Shown here: positions 17,731-25,619 of the stretch, piece after piece
Layout: every line of letters begins with the position of its first letter
Position numbering within the stretch: position 1 is the first letter of the stretch
Origin: Pseudomonadota bacterium
GTDB taxonomy: Bacteria; CALINM01
Reading direction: 5' to 3'
DNA: 33,426 bases
Assembly (NCBI GenBank): GCA_026415985.1
Contig: JAOAGA010000009.1
Span: 1 to 33,426, forward strand
Made by a program: the position numbers and the translations under genes
Notes under the pieces: generated by a model
Told to the model about the DNA's origin: nothing
Databases searched by the model: none
The model's input: only the letters and a program-made list of their open reading frames with translations

Positions 17731-18522
17731 ATGAAAATTGGCAGAGTCAGTCATCTAAAAAGCGGTGAAATATTGGAAGGTATTTTCGAAGATAATAGTT
17801 TTTATCCCTTCGAAGAAAGCTTAATCTCATATTTTGAAAAACATCATAGCCTTGAGGGAATAAAGATCTCAAAAAAGGCGATCAGTATAACTGAGCTGAA
17901 AATACTTACTCCCACAGTTCCTTCCAAGATTGTCGCAATTGGGTTAAACTATAGGGAGCATGCCAAAGAGTTCGGCAAGGAAGTTCCTGATGAGCCGTTG
18001 ATCTTTTTTAAGCCCCCTTCTGCCTTGATAGCCCATGGTGAGGAGATACTGATACCGACCTTTACCAAAAGAGTAGATTATGAGGGAGAGCTTGCTATTG
18101 TTATTGGTAAAACCTGCAAGAATGTCTCAGAGGAGTCTGCAAGGGAATACGTACTTGGATACAGCTGTTTTAACGATGTGACAGAAAGGGTTATACAAAA
18201 AAAGGATGGACAGTATTCCAGGGCGAAGGGCATTGATACCTTTGCTCCCTATGGACCATATATAGCTACAAACATTGATCCATCCTCCCTTGAGATTAAG
18301 ACTCTTCTTAACGGCAGGACTGTCCAGCATAGCAATACAAAAGATCAGATATTCTCCCCCTTTTTTCTTGTTAGTTTTATAAGTAAATATATAACACTCT
18401 TGCCCGGCGATATTATTCCTACGGGTACACCATCAGGAGTTGGACCCTTGAAAGATGGTGATACGGTAGAAGTTGTTATAGAAAAAGTTGGTGTATTAAG
18501 AAACAAAGTCAGATCAATATAA
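17731..18522 (+). CDS. Fumarylacetoacetate hydrolase (FAH) family protein
   Basis: This 263-residue protein has an FAH fold, a family that cleaves or decarboxylates acylpyruvate-like or oxaloacetate-like substrates with a divalent metal. It shows the FAH entry motif [26 protein letters not shown], the metal ligands ExE in [11 protein letters not shown] (Glu118, Glu120) and Asp149 in [11 protein letters not shown], and [23 protein letters not shown] near the end. An N-terminal cap-like segment of about 60 residues precedes the core. It lies 18 bases after dapB and probably shares its transcript. The exact substrate cannot be read from sequence; FAHD1-like acylpyruvase or oxaloacetate decarboxylase activity is possible. 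Its last 9 bases overlap the convergent lnt gene. Confidence 0.88.
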   Translation: MKIGRVSHLKSGEILEGIFEDNSFYPFEESLISYFEKHHSLEGIKISKKAISITELKILTPTVPSKIVAIGLNYREHAKEFGKEVPDEPLIFFKPPSALIAHGEEILIPTFTKRVDYEGELAIVIGKTCKNVSEESAREYVLGYSCFNDVTERVIQKKDGQYSRAKGIDTFAPYGPYIATNIDPSSLEIKTLLNGRTVQHSNTKDQIFSPFFLVSFISKYITLLPGDIIPTGTPSGVGPLKDGDTVEVVIEKVGVLRNKVRSI

Positions 18523-19959
18523 TATCTCGTAGGAAAAACTGTAATCAGAAAAAATTGGTGTCGAGAAAAGGACTTCACCGGCAGGTGATATTATACCGGA
18601 TATTCCTGTATTGGCAGACCTTATGAGAAAAAGATTGTTTTCAATGGCCCTGAACTTACTCATGGCAAAATGTTGGTAAGGTGCTGAGGATTTACCAAAC
18701 CATGCGTCATTTGTAACATTTATAAGTATATTGGCACCTTTAAGTTTGTATTCCTTTGATATCTCGGGAAAGATTGACTCATAGCAGATCAGGGAACCTA
18801 TTTTAAGATCCTTTACCGACAGAGTTTTCAGCTCATTACCAGCCAGAAAGTCACCGGCAGCAGTAACCAGCTTTTCCACAAAAAAAAGTATTTTTTTCAT
18901 TGGGACATACTCTCCAAAGGGGACCAGATGAGTTTTATGATATTTGTCCAGTAACTCACCTTTGTAGAATATACCTGCACTATTTGTGTAATATATCTTT
19001 CCATCTTCACCAAAATCGTAATAGGGAAAACCAGTGAAAAGATAAAAATTTTTATTTGAAAGAAAGTTTTTTAGATACTCAGTGAGCTCTATATTATTTC
19101 CGTAGATGAAAGGCAGAGCAGTTTCAGGCCAGACCACAATTGATGGTTTCTTAACAAGCTCCTTTTCGGTCAGCAATATATATTTATCAATGATATTTTT
19201 TTGAAGGCTCTTTTCCCACTTCTGAGATTGATCAATATTGCCCTGAATTACCGAAACAGTTAATGGTTTTTTGTTTTCCAGTTGTCTTTTAACAAACTGA
19301 ATCCTGTAGATACCGTAAAATCCAGCAATAATTATAATACTAACTGCAACAGCAAAATTAAATAATGATTTTTTATTCCTCTCTAAAAACAGATTTGATA
19401 GGGCAAGATTAAAGAATATGACAATAAAGCTAACTCCATAAACCCCTGATAGGTTAGCAATCTGAATTAGTGGTGTAAATTTATGTTGGGTGTATCCCAA
19501 AAGCATCCAGGGAAAACCGGAAAGAATTTTTGACCTGATAAACTCAAGAAAGATAAAAATTACCGCCATTATTAAAGGTAGAATAGCCTTTGGTATTTTA
19601 TTCCTAAGCAAGAAAAATAATTTAAAAAAGACACCGTAGTAAAGGGCTAAATACATACAGAGTATTATCATAAGGGAAACGGAGATCGGTAGCATAATAT
19701 TTCCGTAATTGTTAAGCACATAAGTGATCCAGTACATTGTCAGAATGTTATATGTTAAACCAAAGACAAAACCCTTTTTGAAGCTATCTGAGGTGGATCT
19801 GGTTTTGATTAATGCTAAGAAAACAGCAAAATAAGCCAAGAAAAAAAGGTCATAGGGTGGGCTTGCCAGAAAAAGCAGGAAGGCACCAAAGAATATAAAG
19901 AAATAATCTCTATATTTTACGAAACTGAATTTTTTTGATTCTTCTGTCATCGGCATCAA
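18514..19959 (-). CDS. lnt: Apolipoprotein N-acyltransferase
   Basis: Lnt adds the third acyl chain to the N-terminal cysteine of lipoproteins in the inner membrane, a step needed for export to the outer membrane. The 481-residue protein has about six N-terminal membrane segments, with [23 protein letters not shown] and [11 protein letters not shown] typical of Lnt, then a periplasmic carbon-nitrogen hydrolase domain. The catalytic triad is visible: Glu in [10 protein letters not shown], Lys in [18 protein letters not shown], and Cys in [29 protein letters not shown] follows. The start overlaps corC by about 50 bases; TTG at 19959 (GAGGT 8 bases upstream) or ATG at 19956 are both possible. 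It ends the minus-strand block. Confidence 0.96.
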   Translation of the reverse strand: MMPMTEESKKFSFVKYRDYFFIFFGAFLLFLASPPYDLFFLAYFAVFLALIKTRSTSDSFKKGFVFGLTYNILTMYWITYVLNNYGNIMLPISVSLMIILCMYLALYYGVFFKLFFLLRNKIPKAILPLIMAVIFIFLEFIRSKILSGFPWMLLGYTQHKFTPLIQIANLSGVYGVSFIVIFFNLALSNLFLERNKKSLFNFAVAVSIIIIAGFYGIYRIQFVKRQLENKKPLTVSVIQGNIDQSQKWEKSLQKNIIDKYILLTEKELVKKPSIVVWPETALPFIYGNNIELTEYLKNFLSNKNFYLFTGFPYYDFGEDGKIYYTNSAGIFYKGELLDKYHKTHLVPFGEYVPMKKILFFVEKLVTAAGDFLAGNELKTLSVKDLKIGSLICYESIFPEISKEYKLKGANILINVTNDAWFGKSSAPYQHFAMSKFRAIENNLFLIRSANTGISGIISPAGEVLFSTPIFSDYSFSYEILY

Positions 19960-20734
19960 GAATTTTTACCTCGATTTTATCGTCTATTTTGAGAGACTCT
20001 GACTTTTCAGGTATTCTGCCAGTTTTATAAATTATGTAGCCCGCTATTGTCTCGACCTTCTCCTCTGTATAAAAATCTATCTCGAACTTGCCTGAAAGTT
20101 CGTCTAAGGGATAGGTTCCTGAAACCTCGTACCAGCCAAACTTATCCTTCTTAATACCTTTGGTGTTGCTGTCATCATCTTCACCTAAATCACCTAATAT
20201 CTCTTCAATAATATCAGTCTGGGTAACAAGCCCCGATACCTCACCAAACTCATCTACAACTATAGCCATTCTTTCCTTTTTTTGTTTCAGTTCAGGCAGT
20301 AGTTCCGAGATCTTTTTGGATTGGGGTATAAAGTAGGGAGGTTTAAGGATGTCCTTTAAATTAAATTGCTCCGATTTGCTTATGTGAATGAGAAGATCTT
20401 TAACATTTAGGATACCTATTATATTTCTTGTTTCCTCTTCATAGACGGGATAGCGTGAAAAACCTTTTTCGGATATTACCCTGATAACGCTATCTTTGTC
20501 TAAATTAATTGAGATTAAGGACATGGAAGGTAGGGGAATTAATATCTCTCTTACCTCTGTATCTCTGAACTTAAATATGCCTTCAATAATTTCCGCTTCC
20601 TCGGAACTATAGTTTATATCTTCATAACTTAAAGATAAAAGAAGCTCCTTCTCAAGGGTCTTTATATCCTTTTTTTTCAAAAGACAGTCTATCAGAAACC
20701 TGAAAAAAATTTTTAAGTATTTAATGCAGTTCAT
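19910..20734 (-). CDS. corC: CBS-pair/CorC_HlyC domain protein (YbeX/CorC-like)
   Basis: CorC/YbeX proteins have two CBS domains and a C-terminal transporter-associated domain. In enterobacteria YbeX is linked to ribosome function and to Mg/Co homeostasis. This 274-residue protein has a hydrophobic N-terminal stretch (YLKIFFRFLIDCLL) that is too short to be the DUF21 membrane domain, FRDTEVREILIPLPSM opening the CBS pair (about residues 55-180) with FSRYPVYEEETRNIIGILNVKDLL and MAIVVDEFGEVSGLVTQTDIIEEILGDL, then the CorC_HlyC domain (WYEVSGTYPLDELSGKF...ETIAGYIIYKTGRIPE). TAGGTAGGA precedes the ATG. The ybeY-corC-lnt order is conserved in many Gram-negatives, interrupted here by a DgkA-PAP2 gene. 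Confidence 0.9.
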   Translation of the reverse strand: MNCIKYLKIFFRFLIDCLLKKKDIKTLEKELLLSLSYEDINYSSEEAEIIEGIFKFRDTEVREILIPLPSMSLISINLDKDSVIRVISEKGFSRYPVYEEETRNIIGILNVKDLLIHISKSEQFNLKDILKPPYFIPQSKKISELLPELKQKKERMAIVVDEFGEVSGLVTQTDIIEEILGDLGEDDDSNTKGIKKDKFGWYEVSGTYPLDELSGKFEIDFYTEEKVETIAGYIIYKTGRIPEKSESLKIDDKIEVKILDADDRRIKKIQFRKI

Positions 20735-20737
20735 ATC

Positions 20738-21430
20738 CTACCTACTAAAGATTACAAAAATTAAATATGTTATTCCGGTGCCTACGAATGCTCCGTACAA
20801 AACTTCTTCTTTTTTATGGATGCCCAAGTAATATCTGCTCAAACTGACAATAAGGGCGAAAAAAATAACCGCTATATTAATATAAATATTTTTTTGTGAG
20901 AACAATACTGATAACATAAAAGAGAAGGCACAGGCGGAATGTCCCGATGGCATACCGCCTCTAAGGGGTCTCCCCCTCCTGTAATAAGCCTTAAGCAGTA
21001 TTACAGATATAACAACCATTAACAATGAAATAGAACCTAAATATAACCCGCTTTCGGTTAATCTTTGCGGAACATCTCTGAAAATATATTTGGAGAAGAT
21101 ATAGATACCACCAAAAAGGGCTGTCACAGAGGATAAAAGAACAGCACCCGCAGAGATATCCTTTGCGTGTTTAACAGATATGTGAAAATCCTTTTTAAAC
21201 TCATCGAGGGTAATTTCTACAGCGGTATTTATAAGTTCCGTTATTATTACAAAGGTGATGAGGATAGATAATATTAGGAAATCGATGACAGAAACGTTCA
21301 GGATCATTGCAGAAAAAATGACCAGTATTGCAGAAGCAAAGTGAACTCTCATGTGCTTCTGAGTTTTTAATGTGTAGATAATGCCTTCGCAGGCACAATT
21401 TACAGAGTTAAAAAAGTTTTTAGGCTTCAT
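20738..21430 (-). CDS. Fused undecaprenol/diacylglycerol kinase (DgkA) and PAP2 phosphatase
   Basis: Two membrane enzyme domains are joined in 230 residues. Residues 1-115 are a DgkA-type lipid kinase: SVNCACEGIIYTLKTQKHMRVHF, the catalytic TELINTAVEITLDEF (Glu65, Glu72), and HAKDISAGAVLLSS. Residues 125-230 are a PAP2 phosphatase with KAYYRRGRP (Lys147, Arg154-Pro155), MPSGHS (161-165), and LSRYYLGIHKKEEVL (Ser198-Arg199, His205). The final motif has Glu209 where most family members have Asp. In Gram-positive bacteria DgkA homologues act on undecaprenol, and PAP2 enzymes often hydrolyse undecaprenyl pyrophosphate, so both halves may feed the C55-P carrier pool. Substrate is inferred. It overlaps ybeY by 11 bases. 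Confidence 0.9.
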   Translation of the reverse strand: MKPKNFFNSVNCACEGIIYTLKTQKHMRVHFASAILVIFSAMILNVSVIDFLILSILITFVIITELINTAVEITLDEFKKDFHISVKHAKDISAGAVLLSSVTALFGGIYIFSKYIFRDVPQRLTESGLYLGSISLLMVVISVILLKAYYRRGRPLRGGMPSGHSACAFSFMLSVLFSQKNIYINIAVIFFALIVSLSRYYLGIHKKEEVLYGAFVGTGITYLIFVIFSR

Positions 21431-21887
21431 CTTCGAGATCGATTTCAGGAAAAATTTTCTTGAAAATCCTCAATTCTTCCTTACGCATTAACTTTTCATC
21501 CTTTTTACTGATGGTGTGGTCATAGCCCGTTAGGTGTAGAAGCGAATGAATGAAATAAAAAACAATCAACTCAAAGGGGGTCAGCCCTGTTTCCTTAGAT
21601 TCATATATACAGTAGTCAACGGATATATAAATGTCACCCAACTTGTTTTTCTCATCGGAGGGGAAGGATAATACATTAGTAGGCTTGTCTTTCTTAAGAA
21701 ACTCTTTGTTAAGCTTTCTGATTTCTTCGTTGTTTAAAAGAAATAGTGTTACAGTCTTCTTGATTTTTTTCTCTTTTAATATCTTAATTATAATCTCTTT
21801 TAGGTCTCCGATTTTAAAATCTATTTTTTCCCCATAGAGATTCTTGATAAGTATTAGCTTATTTGTTTCCTTCTTTTCCAGACTCAC
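21420..21887 (-). CDS. ybeY: Endoribonuclease YbeY, rRNA maturation factor
   Basis: YbeY is a zinc-dependent RNase involved in 16S rRNA 3' maturation and ribosome quality control. The 155-residue protein has LNKEFLKKDKPTNVLSFPSDE followed by LGDIYISVD, and the zinc motif HSLLHLTGYDH (family HGxLHLxGYDH) with all three histidines present. It starts at a GTG with AGGAG 7 bases upstream, 20 bases after pgpH, and its 3' end overlaps the DgkA-PAP2 gene by 11 bases. The PhoH/YbeZ partner usually next to it is not in this window. Confidence 0.95.
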   Translation of the reverse strand: MSLEKKETNKLILIKNLYGEKIDFKIGDLKEIIIKILKEKKIKKTVTLFLLNNEEIRKLNKEFLKKDKPTNVLSFPSDEKNKLGDIYISVDYCIYESKETGLTPFELIVFYFIHSLLHLTGYDHTISKKDEKLMRKEELRIFKKIFPEIDLEDEA

Positions 21888-21907
21888 GCCCTTACTCCTG
21901 TAAATAG

Positions 21908-24163
21908 CTATTTTTTACCATTTTCCTTTTTTGTTTTTATATCGGGGTAGTCAATCCTTTGATGATAGACTCCCATTAATGTTCTTGTAAAGCTCTCCGT
22001 GACCAATGTAAGGTCTTTCAATGTAAGTTCGCATTCATCAAGTTGCCCGTCAAGAAAGATATCGTTGATTATCTTTCTTACAAGCCCTTTTATTCTACCT
22101 GCGGTTGGTTCATCGAGAACTCTGCTGGCTGCTTCAACCGCATCTGCCATCATAATCAGGGCAACCTCTCTTGTTTTGGGTTTAGGCCCGGGGTAGCGAA
22201 AGTTTTCTTCCGATACGTTCGGATCTGCCTTAAGTGCCTTTGCGTAAAAAAAGGTTACAACTCTTGTGCCGTGATGCTGAGAAATGGCATCGATTATCTG
22301 GTCTCCCAAGTTATATTGCCTGGCTATTTCAATGCCTTCTTTTACATGAGAGGTTACTATGAGATAACTCATTGATGGTGATAGCTCTTCGTGTTTGTTG
22401 TATCCGGAAAACTGGTTTTCAATAAAAAATTCAGGCATCTTTATCTTACCTATATCGTGATAATAAGCTGAGACTCTTGCAAGAATAGGATTAACCTTTA
22501 TGGCACTCGCTGCCGATTCAACCATATTAGCTATAAGCATACTATGATTGTAGGTGCCCGGCGCCTTCATCATAAGCTCTTTAAGAAGCGGATGGTCAAG
22601 ATTACTCAGTTCTATTAATTTAATAGTTGTTGTATATTTAAAAATATACTCAAATATGGGGGTTAGCATTATAAGAAGTGTCGTTGAAAGAAAACCACTT
22701 ATAATAACACTGCCAATAACTATCATCTTTGTGGCATCTAAGCTTATCTTTCTTTCAGTAAAGTAAAACATAACCAGCACAAAGAGAATATTAAAAAGAG
22801 AGATTTTAAAACTCGATCTTAGTATATCTGTTCTTGTGTAGTTTCTTCCGATAATATTTATACCAACCAGTGAAGAGCCAAGAAAGTATAAGATAATATA
22901 GTAGTTTTGCGGAAATATGTTTCCTATAATTATCACTGCATAAAAAAGAGAGATAATGGCAGTTTCTGAATTAAGGAAGAGTCTCAGTAACATTCCTGAA
23001 AGCGCAAAGGGAACAAAGAGAACAAAAAGTTCCGGATGGATATTATAGTCATAACTGATTAATATCCCGAAGAGATAAAAGACACCTAAAGAAAGAAAAG
23101 TCAGAGATATTACCGTTAGATTGAAGAGGATACTTTTATAGTCATAGCGGAATTTTTTAATAGACGCTACCGATAGATTATAGAAAAGAACACTAAAGAA
23201 AAAATAAATCAGGAAGGTTATAAGAATATTAATGAGACTGATTTTTTTCAGCTCCTCTTTTTTAATGGCTGTTATCTTATCGTAAATCTGGGGTGAAACT
23301 ATTTCTCCCTTTGATACGAGTAGCTCTCCGCTTCTTATTACGATGAAGTTTGGCTCGATCTTTCTTATGGCAACATTTTCCCTAATCTCAGTCTCAGCAA
23401 TATTATAGGAAATATTAGGCTGAATAAGATAAAAAATTGCATCTCCAATAGTTTTCTGATGTTTAGTGGCAAGCTCACTTTTATCACTTTCTAACAGGCT
23501 TTTTATATAGCTTTTTAAGTCATTCTTATTAAAAATAAAGTCGGGATCTTTTATAAATATCTCTTCATAGGAGGGTAACACTCTTTTGATAACCCGTCTT
23601 TCCTGCTGAAAGGATTCTTCCCTTAGATATCCCTTCTCATATATTTTTGAGAGTATTTGGGCTATTTTACTTTCCACTTCTTTGGAAAAGGAAAGAGACC
23701 ATAAGTTAATAAAGCTATCATAGGGGAAGCTTGATATTTTAAAGATTAACTTAAACTTCTCATAGCCGTCGTTTGCTATCTCGTTGTTATTCTTATAATT
23801 TTCGTAAGGGAAAAGTTTTGTCCATCCCCTCATCTGGGCAAAATTAGAGCTTAGCTCTTCAAGATATTTTTCCGTAAGGGAAGGATCATAATCTATAATC
23901 TGAGGAGAGGTTTTCCTTGCCTGAATTTTTTTCTTGTCAAGGGTGTAATAATCGGGAAGAAAATAATTTTTTAAGGCTACTATATTTTTATCTGACTTAT
24001 GTCCTGCCTTTATATCTTTAAAATAGAAGAAAACCTCATAGGGAAGTGAAAGGGCGGTAAGTATTAAAGAAAAGATCAGGGAAAGATAGATAAGCCTGAG
24101 CTTATCGTAATCTTTTATTAACGGCTTTTTTAAAAAATCTTCCTTTTTAAATCTTTTTGCCAT
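21908..24163 (-). CDS. pgpH: 7TM-HD phosphohydrolase, PgpH-type cyclic-di-AMP phosphodiesterase
   Basis: PgpH proteins hydrolyse cyclic di-AMP with a cytoplasmic HD domain. The 751-residue protein has an N-terminal membrane helix (IYLSLIFSLILTALSLPY), a long extracytoplasmic 7TMR-HDED domain (about residues 45-300), seven membrane helices (about 305-500), and a C-terminal HD domain with NHSMLIANMVESAA, YYHDIGKIKMPEFFIENQ (His-Asp near 569), HHGTRVVTFFY, and MMADAVEAASR. The order matches PgpH. No diadenylate cyclase is in the window, so the c-di-AMP role comes from the family. Its ATG overlaps the end of the cca-like gene by 17 bases; ybeY follows 20 bases after its stop. Confidence 0.93.
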   Translation of the reverse strand: MAKRFKKEDFLKKPLIKDYDKLRLIYLSLIFSLILTALSLPYEVFFYFKDIKAGHKSDKNIVALKNYFLPDYYTLDKKKIQARKTSPQIIDYDPSLTEKYLEELSSNFAQMRGWTKLFPYENYKNNNEIANDGYEKFKLIFKISSFPYDSFINLWSLSFSKEVESKIAQILSKIYEKGYLREESFQQERRVIKRVLPSYEEIFIKDPDFIFNKNDLKSYIKSLLESDKSELATKHQKTIGDAIFYLIQPNISYNIAETEIRENVAIRKIEPNFIVIRSGELLVSKGEIVSPQIYDKITAIKKEELKKISLINILITFLIYFFFSVLFYNLSVASIKKFRYDYKSILFNLTVISLTFLSLGVFYLFGILISYDYNIHPELFVLFVPFALSGMLLRLFLNSETAIISLFYAVIIIGNIFPQNYYIILYFLGSSLVGINIIGRNYTRTDILRSSFKISLFNILFVLVMFYFTERKISLDATKMIVIGSVIISGFLSTTLLIMLTPIFEYIFKYTTTIKLIELSNLDHPLLKELMMKAPGTYNHSMLIANMVESAASAIKVNPILARVSAYYHDIGKIKMPEFFIENQFSGYNKHEELSPSMSYLIVTSHVKEGIEIARQYNLGDQIIDAISQHHGTRVVTFFYAKALKADPNVSEENFRYPGPKPKTREVALIMMADAVEAASRVLDEPTAGRIKGLVRKIINDIFLDGQLDECELTLKDLTLVTESFTRTLMGVYHQRIDYPDIKTKKENGKK

Positions 24164-25580
24164 AAGCTTCTCTTATGTAATCTATTGCGTCCCTTTTGTC
24201 TTTAAACCTGCCTTCCAGTTCTAACTCTTTAATATCAGTAATAATTTTACCAACAAGGGGCCCCTCCTCTAATTTCAATATTTCCATTATGTCTGATCCG
24301 TTGAGCAGTGGTTGCTTTTCTTTATTTTTTTTGTCAAAGTTTAAATAATCTTCGTAAAGTTTTTTTGCACCGGTTATTAAATAAGAGCTGTTTTCATTAT
24401 CCTTAGCGAGGTTATCGGCAATAAAAAGAACAAAAAGTAAGGCTGTAAAAGGTCCTACTTCTTTATTTAATCTAAAGTATGCCTTAGGAGAGAGCTTTAG
24501 ATTTTCTTTGGAAGACTGAATAATATGGAAGGGATATAAATGTAATTTTATTAGCTTTTCTATAAAGTTAACTGATTTTGAGGAAAACTTTTCCTTTATC
24601 AAGAAATTTTTCAAAAAATTACTACCTTCTTCATCGTGTTTATAAAAAGTAATTTTATTATTAATTACCTTTTTAGTCAAAATCTTTCCTGTATCATGAA
24701 GAAGAGCGGTGAGTTTTAGGGCAGAAAGGGCGGAAAAACCATGCTCTAACTCTTCTGAAAGGATATTTTTATCGAACTCTAAGGGGAACCCTGCATCGTT
24801 GAAGGTTTCTATTATCCTGAGCGTTTCCAGGCTATGGTTAAACAGGTCATATTTATGTAGTTTCCCGCTGTAAAAATTTTTATAGGACTCCATAAAAGGA
24901 AAAAGTGTCTTTAAAAGATTAGATTCATCCATATCTCTGAAAATTTTTTCAGTATTTCGAAAGGATAATATTTTAAAAAGTTCAGCCTTGAGTCTTTCCT
25001 TTGCGACATCTCCTGTGAGAAATGACAGCTCCTTAATATACCCTTTTGTTTTATCTTCTATTTCAAAATTAAGCTGAGCTTTAAATCTGTAAGCTCTTAG
25101 TAATCTTAAAGGGTCTGAAACAAGGTTTTCTCTTGAGATAGCCCTGATAATCTTTTTTTCTATATCTGGAAACCCTTCCAGGGGGTCTATTATCTCAATC
25201 TCACGATTTCTGATTTTTATTGCTGTTGCGTTTACGGAAAAATCCCTTCGTTGTAAATCCTCAATAATATCAGCTCCCTGTAGTTTTGATATATCAAGAT
25301 ATCTTTCAAAACCTTTGATAAATACCCTGTATACCCCGAAGTCTTCGTCAAGGGTTATAATATTACCTTTCATCTCTCTTTTAAAATAGTTAAGTGCGCC
25401 ATTAATATCTTTAACTGCAATATCAATATCAAAATTCTTCTCTTTATTCAGATAGATATCTCTTACGAAACCACCGACAAAATAATTTCCATCTTCCTTC
25501 ATAAAGCAGGTGAGTTTCTCCGGCAGAAGGGATAAAATATAAGAAAAATTTTTTTTGAAATTATTGAGAGGGTTGTCCAT
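24147..25580 (-). CDS. CCA tRNA nucleotidyltransferase / poly(A) polymerase family with HD domain
   Basis: This class II polymerase-beta-fold nucleotidyltransferase adds either CCA to tRNA or A to RNA 3' ends. The 477-residue protein has YFVGGFVRDIYLNKEKNFDIDIAV, with the GGxVRD loop and the metal-binding DxD near residues 50-54, then LQRRDFSVNATAIKI, the neck/body motif SDPLRLLRAYRFKAQLNF, and an HD domain with LTALLHDTGKILTKKV. Sequence alone does not separate CCA-adding, CC-adding, A-adding and poly(A) enzymes. No clear ribosome binding site precedes the ATG. It lies 39 bases after the TPR gene and overlaps pgpH. Confidence 0.88.
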   Translation of the reverse strand: MDNPLNNFKKNFSYILSLLPEKLTCFMKEDGNYFVGGFVRDIYLNKEKNFDIDIAVKDINGALNYFKREMKGNIITLDEDFGVYRVFIKGFERYLDISKLQGADIIEDLQRRDFSVNATAIKIRNREIEIIDPLEGFPDIEKKIIRAISRENLVSDPLRLLRAYRFKAQLNFEIEDKTKGYIKELSFLTGDVAKERLKAELFKILSFRNTEKIFRDMDESNLLKTLFPFMESYKNFYSGKLHKYDLFNHSLETLRIIETFNDAGFPLEFDKNILSEELEHGFSALSALKLTALLHDTGKILTKKVINNKITFYKHDEEGSNFLKNFLIKEKFSSKSVNFIEKLIKLHLYPFHIIQSSKENLKLSPKAYFRLNKEVGPFTALLFVLFIADNLAKDNENSSYLITGAKKLYEDYLNFDKKNKEKQPLLNGSDIMEILKLEEGPLVGKIITDIKELELEGRFKDKRDAIDYIREAYGKKI

Positions 25581-25619
25581 ATTTATTTTCTTTTGATTGG
25601 TGAGGGTATGATGTTTTTT

